Source: Enterobacter sp. RHBSTW-00994 (GTDB lineage: Bacteria; Pseudomonadota; Gammaproteobacteria; Enterobacterales; Enterobacteriaceae). Taken from it: 64,000 bases of DNA. The stretch lies in contig NZ_CP056199.1 of assembly GCF_013782625.1 (NCBI RefSeq), forward strand, positions 2,622,588 through 2,686,587, given 5' to 3'. Position numbers and translations under genes: made by a program. Below are positions 51,890 to 62,032 of the stretch, piece by piece. Numbering within the stretch: the first letter of the stretch is position 1; the number at the start of each line of letters is the position of its first letter. The notes beneath the pieces were generated by a model. The model did no database searches. It saw only the letters and a list, made by a program, of their open reading frames with translations, and was not told the origin of the DNA.

Positions 51890-52915
51890 GCGTTTTTGCA
51901 TCATGATGCCTATCGCCTGCTGTAGCCATTCAAGCACAGCAGGCGTCATCCACGTTCCTTTCATCAGATGCGGCTCCTGTTGCATCGCAACCCGAAACTT
52001 TTGCTGTGTGGCCGGGTTTGTTCCCGCGTAGGACTGAAAAAGCATCAGCCAGTTTTCAGCCAGCGCTTGTGCAGCTTCTGTTGAGGGATCGAGCGACGCT
52101 TGCTGCGCCTGGTGTAATTTCGCTACCAGCGGTGGCCATTCCATCATCCGGTCAAAATAGTGGGCGCGCGTAAACACCATCTCTTCTGCGGTAAGATAGT
52201 TTTCCCAGATAACGAGTTTTGATTCGGCGAAAGCCCGCGTAACATAATCGGTCATCTCAGGTGTTATCCCTGTTTGCTCGCGCATTTGCGGCTCAACGCT
52301 ATGCATCTCATTAAGCCGGGTCAGGAATTCTGGCTTACCTGCCGTGTCCTCCTCCAGACGCAGCATCCAGCGTGTCGCGAGATCCATCGCTCTCGGATCC
52401 GTCACACTAACATGCTGTTCCAGCAGCATTTGAGCCTCATTAACCAGGCCTGACCAAATCACAGCCAACTCGGCTTTCTGCGCCGCAAAGGGTAACTGCT
52501 GTAACTCTTCTTTGCTAAACCAGCGATCATACATGTTCATTAACTCCAGAGTTTGTAGCCAGGACTCAAGGTCCGGCGTCTCCTGTGCATTCAGTCCGGT
52601 ACGTAAATCCGTCAGTCGGTCACGCAACGTACTGATGCTGCGTACCTGTTTATCCAGCAAGCGGATTTGTGCGTCCAGGAGATCAGCCAGCGAGAGAGAC
52701 GCGTGATCCAGAAAGTCTCGTATTTCGGCAAGCTCCAGCCCTGCTTTTGCCAGCACCTGTATCATGTGCAGGCGTTTAACATCAGCCAGATTATAAAGCC
52801 GGTAGCCAGCCGCACTTCTGGCAGAAGGCAGTAACAACCCTGTTTGTTCGTAATGGTGCAATGTTCGCACGGTGATCCCGGCCCGTCTGGCCAGTTCCCC
52901 CACTTGAATCAACAT
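51869..52915 (-). CDS. MerR family transcriptional regulator
   Basis: A 348-residue regulator. Residues 1-70 are the MerR winged helix ([27 protein letters not shown], then [19 protein letters not shown]), followed by the dimer coiled coil and a long C-terminal helical domain (about 150-348) that recalls TipA-like ligand-binding domains. That domain assignment is tentative. No cysteine metal site is evident. The ATG at 52915 gives MLIQVGEL. It overlaps the end of dauA; its own target is not visible, and it lies between dauA and ychH, where E. coli has no such gene. Confidence 0.85.
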   Translation of the reverse strand: MLIQVGELARRAGITVRTLHHYEQTGLLLPSARSAAGYRLYNLADVKRLHMIQVLAKAGLELAEIRDFLDHASLSLADLLDAQIRLLDKQVRSISTLRDRLTDLRTGLNAQETPDLESWLQTLELMNMYDRWFSKEELQQLPFAAQKAELAVIWSGLVNEAQMLLEQHVSVTDPRAMDLATRWMLRLEEDTAGKPEFLTRLNEMHSVEPQMREQTGITPEMTDYVTRAFAESKLVIWENYLTAEEMVFTRAHYFDRMMEWPPLVAKLHQAQQASLDPSTEAAQALAENWLMLFQSYAGTNPATQQKFRVAMQQEPHLMKGTWMTPAVLEWLQQAIGIMMQKRLLMLGH

Positions 52916-52987
52916 AACGGTTCCTTTTCTTTTGCCAGTGGCACTCACTCTGGAGCCTTACGTTACGTGAGGGTCAAGCTGATATGC

Positions 52988-53017
52988 AAAAAAAAACGGT
53001 TCCGACAGGAACCGTTT
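52988..53017 (-). terminator. ychH terminator
   Basis: AAACGGTTCC and GGAACCGTTT pair around GACA (52994-53017), with further Ts on the minus strand. Confidence 0.88.
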
Positions 53018-53040
53018 CTCATAAAATCCTGCTATAACCG

Positions 53041-53316
53041 CTAGCTGTGTTTATGCTGATCGCGGCGGCAGCGTTTATCATAGTGGCGCACCCACCAGTA
53101 CCGGTCACTCACCTGTTCATGACCACTGACACGCGCACCTGCAAGCCAGAGGACAGCACCTACGAAGATACTCAATACCGCGCCATGTGCGAAATATTGT
53201 GGCAGGTCGAGCTGCGGCAATTGGTTTAAAATAGAGTAACCGACACCGGCGACCATCACGAACAGTCCCAACCCCATCAGTACGTTACCGAGTATCGAAG
53301 CGTTTTTGCGTTTCAT
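53041..53316 (-). CDS. ychH: YchH family stress-induced inner-membrane protein
   Basis: The 91-residue protein corresponds to E. coli YchH (92). Two membrane segments (ILGNVLMGLGLFVMVAGVGYS and AVLSIFVGAVLWLAGARV) and a C-terminus rich in His and Arg (DRYWWVRHYDKRC). In E. coli the gene responds to stress and CRP. It is divergent from pth, with a 279-bp gap holding both promoters. Confidence 0.93.
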   Translation of the reverse strand: MKRKNASILGNVLMGLGLFVMVAGVGYSILNQLPQLDLPQYFAHGAVLSIFVGAVLWLAGARVSGHEQVSDRYWWVRHYDKRCRRDQHKHS

Positions 53317-53595
53317 AGATTACCTCCGGAACTTTGGTTTGGGTTGCAGGGCAGTATGTCCCTAATCCTTGTGTGTAAAGTATAGACAACGGCCCTTTCA
53401 GGAGTTGCGTGAACGATCACAATTACGCTCATCTCCACCACAAAAGTTTACAAATAAGCCTCTGAACCGCTTGAAATTCTAATGGTTCACATCAGTAATT
53501 ATTCGTATTTTGGCGTTGCCGGCGCAGAATTTTGTCAAGCGGCGCGCCAGACAGTAAACTACGCGCCAGATCTGGAATCTTTTAGGAATTAAACC

Positions 53596-54180
53596 GTGAC
53601 GATTAAACTGATTGTCGGCCTTGCCAACCCGGGCGCTGAATATGCTGCAACCCGCCATAATGCCGGTGCGTGGTATGTTGATCTGCTGGCCGAACGGTTA
53701 CGCGCCCCCCTGCGCGAAGAACCGAAATTCTATGGTTTTACTTCGCGTATAAACCTGGCGGGTACTGATGTGCGCCTGCTTGTGCCAACCACATTTATGA
53801 ATCTGAGCGGCAAAGCGGTTGCGGCGATGGCAACTTTTTATCGCATCAATCCGGACGAAATTCTGGTCGCCCATGATGAGCTGGACCTGCCGCCAGGAGT
53901 GGCAAAATTCAAACTGGGCGGTGGTCATGGTGGCCACAACGGGCTAAAAGACATCATCAGTAAATTGGGCAATAACCCGAATTTTCACCGTTTACGCGTT
54001 GGAATCGGCCATCCGGGCGATAAAAACAAAGTTGTCGGCTTTGTGCTCGGCAAACCTCCGCTTTCTGAGCAAAAACTGATTGATGATGCAGTAGACGAAG
54101 CGGCGCGTTGCACCGAAATTTGGCTGAAAGATGGCTTAACAAAAGCGACAAACCGCTTACATGCCTTCAAAGCGCAATAA
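53596..54180 (+). CDS. pth: Peptidyl-tRNA hydrolase
   Basis: The 194-residue enzyme frees stalled tRNA from peptidyl-tRNA. The catalytic His20 is in ATRHNAG; Asn10 is in GLANPG, and Asp93 and Asn114 are in HDELDLPPG and GHNGLKD. The length is as in E. coli. The start codon is GTG (53596). It is in the same orientation as ychF, 126 bp away. Confidence 0.98.
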   Translation: MTIKLIVGLANPGAEYAATRHNAGAWYVDLLAERLRAPLREEPKFYGFTSRINLAGTDVRLLVPTTFMNLSGKAVAAMATFYRINPDEILVAHDELDLPPGVAKFKLGGGHGGHNGLKDIISKLGNNPNFHRLRVGIGHPGDKNKVVGFVLGKPPLSEQKLIDDAVDEAARCTEIWLKDGLTKATNRLHAFKAQ

Positions 54181-54306
54181 TCCGGACATTACGGCTTTTT
54201 TACCGCGCGACATGCGGGTTACGTGTATAATAAGCGAAGTTATTTACTTTTCTTCAATCGGTTAGCTCTAACGGATTGATAATCAAGACATTAAGGTGAT
54301 TTAGAA

Positions 54307-55401
54307 ATGGGATTCAAATGCGGTATCGTTGGTCTGCCTAACGTTGGCAAATCCACCCTGTTTAACGCGCTCACCAAAGCGGGTATTGAAGCGGCAAACT
54401 TCCCGTTCTGTACCATTGAGCCGAACACCGGTGTCGTACCCATGCCTGATACGCGTCTGGATCAGCTCGCGGAAATCGTGAAACCGCAGCGCATCCTGCC
54501 AACCACCATGGAATTCGTGGATATTGCGGGTCTGGTAAAAGGCGCATCCAAAGGTGAAGGTCTGGGCAACCAGTTCCTGACCAACATCCGTGAAACGGAA
54601 GCGATTGGTCACGTCGTTCGTTGTTTTGAGAACGACAACATCATCCACGTAAACAACAAAGTGGACCCGGCTGACGATATCGACGTTATCAATACCGAGC
54701 TGGCGCTGTCTGACCTGGACACCTGCGAACGTGCCCTGCACCGTGTGCAGAAGAAAGCCAAAGGTGGCGATAAAGACGCGAAAGCTGAACAGGCTGCGCT
54801 GGAAAAATGTCTGCCACAGCTGGAAAACGCGGGCATGTTGCGCGCGCTGAAAAACCTGACAGAAGAAGACAAGGCTGCCATCAAGTACCTGAGCTTCCTG
54901 ACGTTGAAACCAACCATGTACATCGCTAACGTCAACGAAGACGGTTTTGAGAACAATCCGTACCTGGATAAAGTCCGTGAAATTGCTGCGGCAGAAGGTT
55001 CTGTTGTTGTGGCCGTTTGTGCCGCCGTTGAATCCGATATCGCCGAACTGGACGATGCTGACCGTGAAGAATTCATGGCTGAGCTGGGTCTGGAAGAACC
55101 GGGGCTGAACCGCGTGATCCGCGCAGGTTACGAACTACTGAACCTGCAAACCTACTTCACCGCTGGCGTGAAAGAAGTTCGTGCCTGGACTATTCCTGTG
55201 GGTGCGACCGCACCGCAAGCCGCAGGTAAAATCCACACCGACTTCGAGAAAGGTTTTATCCGCGCACAGACCATCGCGTTCGAAGACTTCATCACCTACA
55301 AGGGTGAGCAAGGCGCGAAAGAAGCGGGCAAGATGCGTGCTGAAGGCAAAGACTACATCGTTAAAGATGGCGATGTGATGAACTTCCTGTTCAACGTCTA
55401 A
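54307..55401 (+). CDS. ychF: Redox-responsive ATPase YchF
   Basis: The 364-residue Obg-like protein, in contrast to other Obg family members, prefers ATP. The P-loop is GLPNVGKST (8-16), switch II region [17 protein letters not shown] (about 76-92), NVNE replaces the GTP-specificity NKXD, and the C-terminal TGS domain (about 275-360) includes the [25 protein letters not shown] block. It binds ribosomes and modulates translation under oxidative stress. It is one residue longer than E. coli YchF. Confidence 0.97.
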   Translation: MGFKCGIVGLPNVGKSTLFNALTKAGIEAANFPFCTIEPNTGVVPMPDTRLDQLAEIVKPQRILPTTMEFVDIAGLVKGASKGEGLGNQFLTNIRETEAIGHVVRCFENDNIIHVNNKVDPADDIDVINTELALSDLDTCERALHRVQKKAKGGDKDAKAEQAALEKCLPQLENAGMLRALKNLTEEDKAAIKYLSFLTLKPTMYIANVNEDGFENNPYLDKVREIAAAEGSVVVAVCAAVESDIAELDDADREEFMAELGLEEPGLNRVIRAGYELLNLQTYFTAGVKEVRAWTIPVGATAPQAAGKIHTDFEKGFIRAQTIAFEDFITYKGEQGAKEAGKMRAEGKDYIVKDGDVMNFLFNV

Positions 55402-55406
55402 GTCAT

Positions 55407-55438
55407 ATAAAAAACCACGCAATCGCGTGGTTTTTTTA
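55407..55438 (+). terminator. ychF terminator
   Basis: ACCACGC and GCGTGGT pair around AATC (55414-55431), with a T tract following and an A run before, so it may act on both strands for ychF and the opposite gene. Confidence 0.88.
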
Positions 55439-55457
55439 TCTCCCCACAGTCCGGTCT

Positions 55458-56264
55458 CTAGGCTTTGTCTGTTTTATATCGGCACGTCTCTAGTGTAAAA
55501 ATCCGCCTCTCTCCTTGCTGACGAGCAACCAGAATATGTTCATCGTCAATCAATACACCCCGTGTAGAAGGTTCAAGCTGGCATGGCGATCGGCTATACA
55601 TTTCAAGATTGAAAATAAGAGAATCCGCCGATTCCGTCATAAACGTCGAATATTTTTCGATAGCATGATGTGATATGCCATAAATAAATCCGCAAAAAAC
55701 ACCAAAGCTGAATAACTGGATGAGGCGGGTCACGCCTAAAAAACGGACTGTCTCAGTATGTTTACTGAAAGGAAGTAATAATGTTTTCACTTCCCGGTCG
55801 AGGATAAAATAGTACATCAAAGCCAGAGGTACGACGATGACAACACTTATTGCAAATAACACCCCCATCAATAACGAAAAAATAAATGGAATCGTCAGAA
55901 TTGAAAGTATGGCCGTTGTATTTGCGAATTTAGTGGGTTCAACGCCTGTCACTGCATTGATAACCTGTCCTGCAATTGAAATTGCCAATGCGGTACATAG
56001 ACTGAATACAACCAGGATAACCCCTTTTCCAGGCAAGGTAGTATAAACGCGTTTAAATACAGCCAGAAGGTCGAAAAAAATAACAATCGTCCAGAGAAGT
56101 AAACTTAAAATAAAAAAGGAGCGAGTAAAATTATTCATACCCGTTAAAATATCCAACACCTTGTAAATACAGACTGCAAGCAGAATATTAAAATACATCT
56201 TCTGTGAAATATCTAAAACCTGATAAAAACTGCGGATCCTTTGCAATACTGTCAGAAACGTCAT
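55458..56264 (-). CDS. Hypothetical membrane protein
   Basis: I do not recognise this 268-residue protein. Five hydrophobic stretches (about residues 24-40, 48-68, 82-103, 118-150, 183-203) make it an inner-membrane protein, with a C-terminal soluble tail of about 55 residues that contains a few polar and cysteine residues (SRSPCQLEPS, LETCRYKTDKA). The ATG follows TAAGGGGGGATT. Base composition is more AT rich than its neighbours, which suggests acquisition by transfer. It is convergent with ychF and divergent from the YdeP-like gene. Confidence 0.7.
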   Translation of the reverse strand: MTFLTVLQRIRSFYQVLDISQKMYFNILLAVCIYKVLDILTGMNNFTRSFFILSLLLWTIVIFFDLLAVFKRVYTTLPGKGVILVVFSLCTALAISIAGQVINAVTGVEPTKFANTTAILSILTIPFIFSLLMGVLFAISVVIVVPLALMYYFILDREVKTLLLPFSKHTETVRFLGVTRLIQLFSFGVFCGFIYGISHHAIEKYSTFMTESADSLIFNLEMYSRSPCQLEPSTRGVLIDDEHILVARQQGERRIFTLETCRYKTDKA

Positions 56265-56495
56265 AATCCCCCCTTAGAGATGAAATGCCATAATAACGCA
56301 GTTCCTGAAACTTAAAACTCACATGATTTAGTGATCTCTATTTGCCGATATGCAATGACGAGTCGCGGATAACCGTCAGTCCACCCGCGCTCATCCCGCT
56401 CCTACTGTCATTTTGCAAATGAAGAGATTTTGTTGCCATTGCGTTAATAAATAAGGTGTAAAATTCATCTGTTAACCTATCGATCAGGAGTCCAG

Positions 56496-58784
56496 ATGAA
56501 GACCAAAAGACGCTCAGTTCCCGGAATCAGACACTACGACGGTCCTGCCGGCGGTTGGGGCGCTCTGAAAGCGACGGCCATTGCCGTACGCACGCAAATG
56601 GACACCCTGGATGCCCCTGCCACGCTGCTGCGCACCAACCAGCCGGATGGTTTCGACTGTCCGGGCTGTGCCTGGCCTGATAAAGAACACAAATCCACGT
56701 TCCAGTTTTGCGAAAACGGCGCGAAAGCGGTGACATGGGAAGCCACCAGCAAACGCGTCACGCCGGAATTTCTGGCGCAACACACGGTCAGCGCTTTACT
56801 CGAAAAATCAGATTTCGAACTTGAAGGCTATGGCCGTTTGACTCGCCCCCTCCAGTATCATGCAGAGAGTGACACATTTCGCCCAGTGGAATGGGAACAG
56901 GCCTTTACGCGCATCGGCGAGATCCTGCGCGGTCTTGAACCCGATCAGGTCGAGTTTTACACGTCGGGGCGCGCCTCAAACGAAGCCGCCTGGCTGTTCC
57001 AGCTCTTCGCACGTGAATACGGTACGAACAATTTCCCGGACTGCTCCAACATGTGCCATGAAGCGACCAGCGTTGGATTACCCCGCTCGATTGGGATTGG
57101 CAAAGGAACGGTCTCGCTGGATGATTTTGACAAGACAGAACTGGTCATTTCTATCGGGCACAACCCCGGAACCAACCACCCACGGATGATGGGTACGCTG
57201 CACGAACTGGCACGTCGCGGCGTGCCCATTATCGTGTTCAACCCGCTGCGGGAAAGAGCTCTGGAGCGTTTTGCCGATCCGCAAAGCCTGATAGAAATGG
57301 CCACCTACAGCTCGACCGATATCGCCTCGACTTATTTCCAGGTAAAGGCAGGCGGTGACGCGGCAGCGTTAAAAGGCATTGCGAAACATCTGCTGGAGTC
57401 TGAATCCCTGCACGGCAATGTGCTTGATAGCGTCTTTATTGCCGAACATACGCAGGGTTTTGATGATTTTGCTGCAGATATCATGCAAACAAACTGGGAA
57501 CTTATCGAACGCGAGTCAGGCTTATCACAGGCAGCCCTGAAAAGTGTGGCCGATGCCTACGCCAAATCTAACGCCACCATCATCACCTACGGTATGGGCA
57601 TCACCCAGCATAACAAAGGGACGGCAAACGTCCGCCTGATTGCCGACTTGCTGTTAATGCGGGGCAATATCGGTAAAGCCGGGGCGGGTATTTGCCCGCT
57701 TCGCGGACACTCTAATGTTCAGGGAAACCGGACCGTCGGTATCACAGAAAAACCGTCCGCAGAATTTCTGGAACGACTGGAAAATCTCTTCGGTTTTGTT
57801 CCACCGTCAAAACACGGACACGATGCGGTCCAGGCCACCCAGGCAATGATCGACGGAACCGCCAAAGCCCTTCTCTGTCTTGGCGGTAATTTTGCCGTGG
57901 CCATGCCAGACCACACGCGGGGTTTCCCGGCTATGCGCACGCTGGATCTGAGTGTTCACGTCGGCACAAAGCTAAACCGCACGCATCTGCTGGTGAGCAA
58001 AGAAACCTTTATTTTGCCCTGCCTTGGCCGCACGGAACTGGATATTCAGCAAACAGGGCGACAGTCCATTACCGTGGAAGACTCCATGTCGATGGTGCAC
58101 GCCTCATCCGGGAAGCTGAAACCTGCGTCGCCCCTGATTCGCGCCGAACCAGCTATCGTCGCAGGTATGGCCAAAGCGACGCTCACAAACAGTAACGTAA
58201 ACTGGATGGAACTGGTTGCTGATTATGATCGCATCCGCGATCTGATAGAAAAAACCATCCCTGGTTTCGAAAACTACAATGAACGCATCCGCGTGCCAGG
58301 CGGTTTTCGCATGCCACTGCCTCCTGTCGCGCGAGTCTGGCCAACACCGACCGGCAAAGCCATGTTCTCCGTCTTCCAGGGTGTGGATGAGAATGCCACG
58401 GGCGAAGGCGACAACGTCCTGCGCCTGATTACATTACGCAGTCACGATCAGTACAACACCACCATCTATGCGCTGGATGACCGTTATCGCGGCGTGTTCG
58501 GTCGGCGGGATATTCTTTTCATGAATGAAGGGGATATGGAACAGCTTGGGCTGGAACATGGCGATCGGGTTGATCTCGAAACGGCCTTACCGGGCGAGAC
58601 GCAGCGCCTGGAGGATATTACCGTGGTTGCATACAACATCGCGTCTGGCTCCGTCGGAGCCTATTATCCGGAAGCCAACGTCCTGGTTCCGCTCGATTAC
58701 CTTGATAAGGACAGCGGCACACCCTCGTTTAAATCAGTGCCCATCAGAGTGACGCTGCGTTCGAAAGAGATCCGGGCATTGTAA
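56496..58784 (+). CDS. YdeP/FdhF-like molybdopterin oxidoreductase
   Basis: A 762-residue protein similar throughout to E. coli YdeP and the FdhA-like YjgC family. Residues about 40-60 have CPGCAWP (only part of a normal Fe-S cluster motif). The Mo-ligand region is NFPDCSNMCHEATS (about 186-199), where Cys may replace the SeCys of formate dehydrogenase, and PLRGHSNVQGNRTVGI and LRSHDQYNTTIY are MGD contacts. No partner subunit (FdhD, ferredoxin or hydrogenase) is nearby. It may be an acid-stress or formate-related oxidoreductase; the substrate is unknown. The ATG follows CAGGAGTCCAG. Confidence 0.85.
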   Translation: MKTKRRSVPGIRHYDGPAGGWGALKATAIAVRTQMDTLDAPATLLRTNQPDGFDCPGCAWPDKEHKSTFQFCENGAKAVTWEATSKRVTPEFLAQHTVSALLEKSDFELEGYGRLTRPLQYHAESDTFRPVEWEQAFTRIGEILRGLEPDQVEFYTSGRASNEAAWLFQLFAREYGTNNFPDCSNMCHEATSVGLPRSIGIGKGTVSLDDFDKTELVISIGHNPGTNHPRMMGTLHELARRGVPIIVFNPLRERALERFADPQSLIEMATYSSTDIASTYFQVKAGGDAAALKGIAKHLLESESLHGNVLDSVFIAEHTQGFDDFAADIMQTNWELIERESGLSQAALKSVADAYAKSNATIITYGMGITQHNKGTANVRLIADLLLMRGNIGKAGAGICPLRGHSNVQGNRTVGITEKPSAEFLERLENLFGFVPPSKHGHDAVQATQAMIDGTAKALLCLGGNFAVAMPDHTRGFPAMRTLDLSVHVGTKLNRTHLLVSKETFILPCLGRTELDIQQTGRQSITVEDSMSMVHASSGKLKPASPLIRAEPAIVAGMAKATLTNSNVNWMELVADYDRIRDLIEKTIPGFENYNERIRVPGGFRMPLPPVARVWPTPTGKAMFSVFQGVDENATGEGDNVLRLITLRSHDQYNTTIYALDDRYRGVFGRRDILFMNEGDMEQLGLEHGDRVDLETALPGETQRLEDITVVAYNIASGSVGAYYPEANVLVPLDYLDKDSGTPSFKSVPIRVTLRSKEIRAL

Positions 58785-58785
58785 A

Positions 58786-59625
58786 CTATAAGGCCGACGC
58801 CACGGCAAACGCGCCGGGCGTCGTGCCAAAATGATGACGAAAATGTTTGATCAGATGACTCTGGTCGAAGAAGCCCACATCGGTCGCCACCTGTGCAGCC
58901 CCCATCCCCCGGGCTAACAGTGCTTTTGCACGCACCAACCGCAATTGGGTCAGATACTGGTGTACCGACAAGCCGGTCATCGACTGGAACGTGCGCATAA
59001 AATAGAACTCGCTCAGTCCTGCGACATCGGCAATCTCTTTGACCGAAAGGGAATGCTGGTAGGCCGAATGAAGGTAATCAACCGCCTTGCGGATATCCGC
59101 CCGCAGAATGGCCTGGCGACCAGAATTTACGGTTCGCTCCCCATAGTGTCCCACCAGCAGGTTGAGAATTTGATACATCACGCACTCTTTCTCTAGCGGG
59201 TCGTGGCTGGCGCTGAGCACCGACGCGGCCTGTAGCATTCGTCTCGCCATGCCAGGATCGTGGCGCATACCGTCTGTGCCAAAATTCACACTTCCCTGCC
59301 CACGCAGCACCGTCTCCGCCACATCCTGAACCAGGCCTTCGGAAGGATAAAATGCACAATAATCCCAGCCTTCATCGCGCTGTACCGCTTCGCCGGTATG
59401 CACCTCTCCCGGCATAATAAACATCACCGTACCTGGGGCCGCAATGCCTCGCTCTCTGCTGATACGCGTGCGTTGCGCACCACGGGCAAAGGCGGCAATC
59501 ACAAACTCATTATGAAAATGAGGCGGATAGCTGTGCTCGTAACAGGAAGCACGCAGGATCTCCATGCCACCGTGTAGCGCATTATCCCGCCAGAGCCTGA
59601 TGTCATCCCGCGTATCTTTTGCCAC
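58786..59625 (-). CDS. AraC family regulator next to azlCD
   Basis: A 279-residue regulator with an N-terminal cupin (HFHNEFVIAAFARG, then MFIMPGEVHTGEAV) and a C-terminal double helix-turn-helix (about 185-279; SVKEIADVAGLSEFYFMRTFQSMTGLSVHQYL and DVGFFDQSHLIKHFRHHFGTTP). The start is GTG at 59625, after AAGGGTGTGAT. It is divergent from azlC and ends one base past the YdeP-like gene on the other strand. It probably regulates the azlCD exporter. Confidence 0.9.
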   Translation of the reverse strand: MAKDTRDDIRLWRDNALHGGMEILRASCYEHSYPPHFHNEFVIAAFARGAQRTRISRERGIAAPGTVMFIMPGEVHTGEAVQRDEGWDYCAFYPSEGLVQDVAETVLRGQGSVNFGTDGMRHDPGMARRMLQAASVLSASHDPLEKECVMYQILNLLVGHYGERTVNSGRQAILRADIRKAVDYLHSAYQHSLSVKEIADVAGLSEFYFMRTFQSMTGLSVHQYLTQLRLVRAKALLARGMGAAQVATDVGFFDQSHLIKHFRHHFGTTPGAFAVASAL

Positions 59626-59732
59626 ATCACACCCTTAAATTGATATTTCTGCAAATGCGCAGGATTTTACTATAGCGATTTTTGCCATTTCTTAAGATTA
59701 TCATTCAGTGATGTACATTACGGGACAAATTA

Positions 59733-60473
59733 ATGTTGATGAAAACAAAGACCGCTCACAGGGATGAGGCAACCGCAGAATTTCGCGCCGGGATCAGCGC
59801 CTGCCTGCCGACTATTCCGGGATACTGGAGTATTGGTTTTGCCGCTGGCGCCATCGGTACGCTCTCCGGGTTTACGACCATACAAACCGCGCTGCTGGCA
59901 AGCGTCCTGTACACGGGGTCCGCACAGTTTCTGTTCTATTCCCTCTGGGCGACCGGGGCGGAGGTCGCCTCGGTGGTATTCAGCGTTTTTCTGGTGAATC
60001 TGCGCTATCTGCTAATGAGCTCCGCCATGAGCGTCTTCTTTCGCGAGCAGAGCACTACGCAAAAGCTCATCAGCGGGTTGCTGCTGACCGATGAAACCTT
60101 TGGCGTCGCCGTGCAACGCGGCAGCCATTCGAATCACGTGCCCTATGCCTGGATGCTCGGCCTCAATCTGGCCGCGTGGCTTAACTGGATCCTGGCCTGT
60201 GTCGTCGGTGCGTGGCTCGCCTCAGCGCTTCCGCCTTCGCTAATGGAAGGGCTGAGCTTCAGTCTGGTGTCGATGTTTATTGGCCTCGTGTTGATGATCT
60301 GGTTCGCCAGCCGCAAAAAAGCACTGGAAACCTTCAGTATTGCCACCGCGGTCGCGATTACGCTGCTGACAGCAAAACAGCTGGATATCAGCGTCGTAGT
60401 CATTATTGCCGCCTCTGTCGCCGCAACGCTTGCCACCCTGGGGTTACGCCTCTTTTACAAAGGGGAGAAATAA
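59733..60473 (+). CDS. azlC: AzlC family branched-chain amino acid exporter subunit
   Basis: A 246-residue AzlC protein with about six or seven membrane segments and the family motifs GFAAGAIGTLSGFTTIQTALLASVLYTGSAQF and VNLRYLLMSSAMS (about 88-100). With AzlD it forms a two-subunit exporter, studied for branched-chain amino acids (as YgaZH in E. coli). The ATG (59733) follows GGGAC; an ATG two codons on is possible. Its stop is 2 bp from azlD. Confidence 0.88.
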   Translation: MLMKTKTAHRDEATAEFRAGISACLPTIPGYWSIGFAAGAIGTLSGFTTIQTALLASVLYTGSAQFLFYSLWATGAEVASVVFSVFLVNLRYLLMSSAMSVFFREQSTTQKLISGLLLTDETFGVAVQRGSHSNHVPYAWMLGLNLAAWLNWILACVVGAWLASALPPSLMEGLSFSLVSMFIGLVLMIWFASRKKALETFSIATAVAITLLTAKQLDISVVVIIAASVAATLATLGLRLFYKGEK

Positions 60474-60475
60474 CG

Positions 60476-60796
60476 ATGGAACGAAATATTCTGCTGGCGA
60501 TTTTTATCTCCGCGCTGGTCACGGCGTTGATGCGCACGGTTCCGATCCTGCTGCTTTCGCGTTTTCGTCTTGCGCCCATTTTGCAGCAATGGTTGAGCTT
60601 TATTCCATCCGCCATCATGACGGCCATCATCACCGCTGAGCTGATTGGAAAACCGGCGCTAACCCCTTCGGGGATCAGTATCTCGTTGCTGGCCGCCGCC
60701 ATCTCTGCCGTCGCCGGAATGCTAACCCGCAGCCTCTTCGCCACGGTCATTGCCGGGATGGTTGCCTTCTCCGGGTTAAGCTACATACTGATGTAA
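60476..60796 (+). CDS. azlD: AzlD family transporter subunit
   Basis: A 106-residue four-helix membrane protein with the AzlD pattern ALVTALMRTVPILLLSRF and FIPSAIMTAIITAELIG. It is the small partner of AzlC. The ATG at 60476 lies three bases after the AzlC stop, with AGGGGAG upstream. Confidence 0.88.
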   Translation: MERNILLAIFISALVTALMRTVPILLLSRFRLAPILQQWLSFIPSAIMTAIITAELIGKPALTPSGISISLLAAAISAVAGMLTRSLFATVIAGMVAFSGLSYILM

Positions 60797-60943
60797 TCCC
60801 TTCCCCCTCTGCGTCCTGGCAGAGGGGAAACAAAAGACAAATAGCAGCAATACAAATGCAAATATCATATTTGCGCCCCCCTCTCTGCCTCTGTAATTTG
60901 TCGTTTATATAAATGCAATAATTTCAGGGTGCTATTGTTTCCT

Positions 60944-62032
60944 ATGATCAGACTCGAAAACATTAACAAAACGTACCCTGGCAGTACGCATGCCGCTATA
61001 CGTGGACTCAACCTTACTATCCGTGAAGGCGAGTTTTGTACGTTTGTCGGACCCAGCGGTTGCGGTAAGACAACAATATTACGCATGATTAATCAGCTGG
61101 ATATTCCTGATACCGGAAACGTATATGTTCAGGGAAACAAAATAGCGGACGAAGATATTATTCAGGTGCGCCGTAAAATAGGTTTTGTCATGCAAAGCGC
61201 GGCATTATTTCCGCACCGAACGGTGGCACAGAATATTGCCACCGTACCGCGTTTACTGGGCTGGAATAAAAAACATATTCTGGCGAGAATTAACGAACTT
61301 GTTGGATTAATGTCGCTTGATCCCACACTGCTGAACCGTTATCCCCACCAGCTTTCTGGCGGGCAGCAGGGTCGGGTTGCCATTGCCCGCGCGCTGGCAG
61401 CCGACCCACCGGTGTTACTGATGGATGAACCCTTCGCGGCAATTGATCCGGTGGTTCGCGAAAAGTTGCAGGATGAATTGCTCCAGCTGCAACAGCGGCT
61501 GCATAAAACCATCGTGCTTGTCACCCATGACATCAATGAAGCCATCCGTTTAGGCGACAAAATCGCGATATTTCAGGAGGGCAGCGTGCTGGCGCAGTTC
61601 GATACGCCCGATCACATTCTGGCCCATCCGGCCAGTGAGTTTGTGGCGCGCTTCATTGGGCCAGAGCCGAACCTGAAACGTCTGGGCAGGTTCCAGGTCG
61701 GCCAGCTTCCGCGACATGATGTCGCGCTTGTCGATGAAACACTGACGCCGATCTCCAGCGAGCACCCTACCGTTGCCAGCCCATTGCGACTGGTGCTGGA
61801 TAACCAGCGACGCCCGTTGTACTGGCTGGATCCTGAGCGCCGCATCACGACCCCACTTTCCCTTACACTCAAGGCATTGCATACCCTGCGTTTTGCCTAC
61901 AGCGCCCTGCTGGATGCTCCAGGTGGCGTCCTGGTCCACGTCAACGGCGACGGACAGTATCAGGGGAGCATTACGCACGCCCTGCTCCAGCATGTGCTGG
62001 ACGGGCATGTGGATGTTCGCCGCTATGATTGA
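60944..62032 (+). CDS. Osmoprotectant-type ABC transporter ATP-binding protein
   Basis: A 362-residue ATPase of the OsmV/YehX/OpuCA class: Walker A GPSGCGKTTI, signature SGGQQGR (usually SGGQQQR), Walker B LLMDEPFAAID, switch His VTHDINEA. The C-terminal 120 residues contain what looks like one weak CBS-like unit, where OsmV has two; CBS pairs sense ionic strength. It is the first gene of a four-gene set. ATG 60944 is chosen because MIRLENINKTY aligns with relatives; a GTG at 60929 is possible. Ligand not proven: glycine betaine, choline or other quaternary amines. Confidence 0.87.
   Translation: MIRLENINKTYPGSTHAAIRGLNLTIREGEFCTFVGPSGCGKTTILRMINQLDIPDTGNVYVQGNKIADEDIIQVRRKIGFVMQSAALFPHRTVAQNIATVPRLLGWNKKHILARINELVGLMSLDPTLLNRYPHQLSGGQQGRVAIARALAADPPVLLMDEPFAAIDPVVREKLQDELLQLQQRLHKTIVLVTHDINEAIRLGDKIAIFQEGSVLAQFDTPDHILAHPASEFVARFIGPEPNLKRLGRFQVGQLPRHDVALVDETLTPISSEHPTVASPLRLVLDNQRRPLYWLDPERRITTPLSLTLKALHTLRFAYSALLDAPGGVLVHVNGDGQYQGSITHALLQHVLDGHVDVRRYD

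Noticed and set aside
53400-53430. A CRP site upstream of ychH (CGTGA and TCACA)
   Set aside because: The half-sites are four bases apart instead of the six needed.
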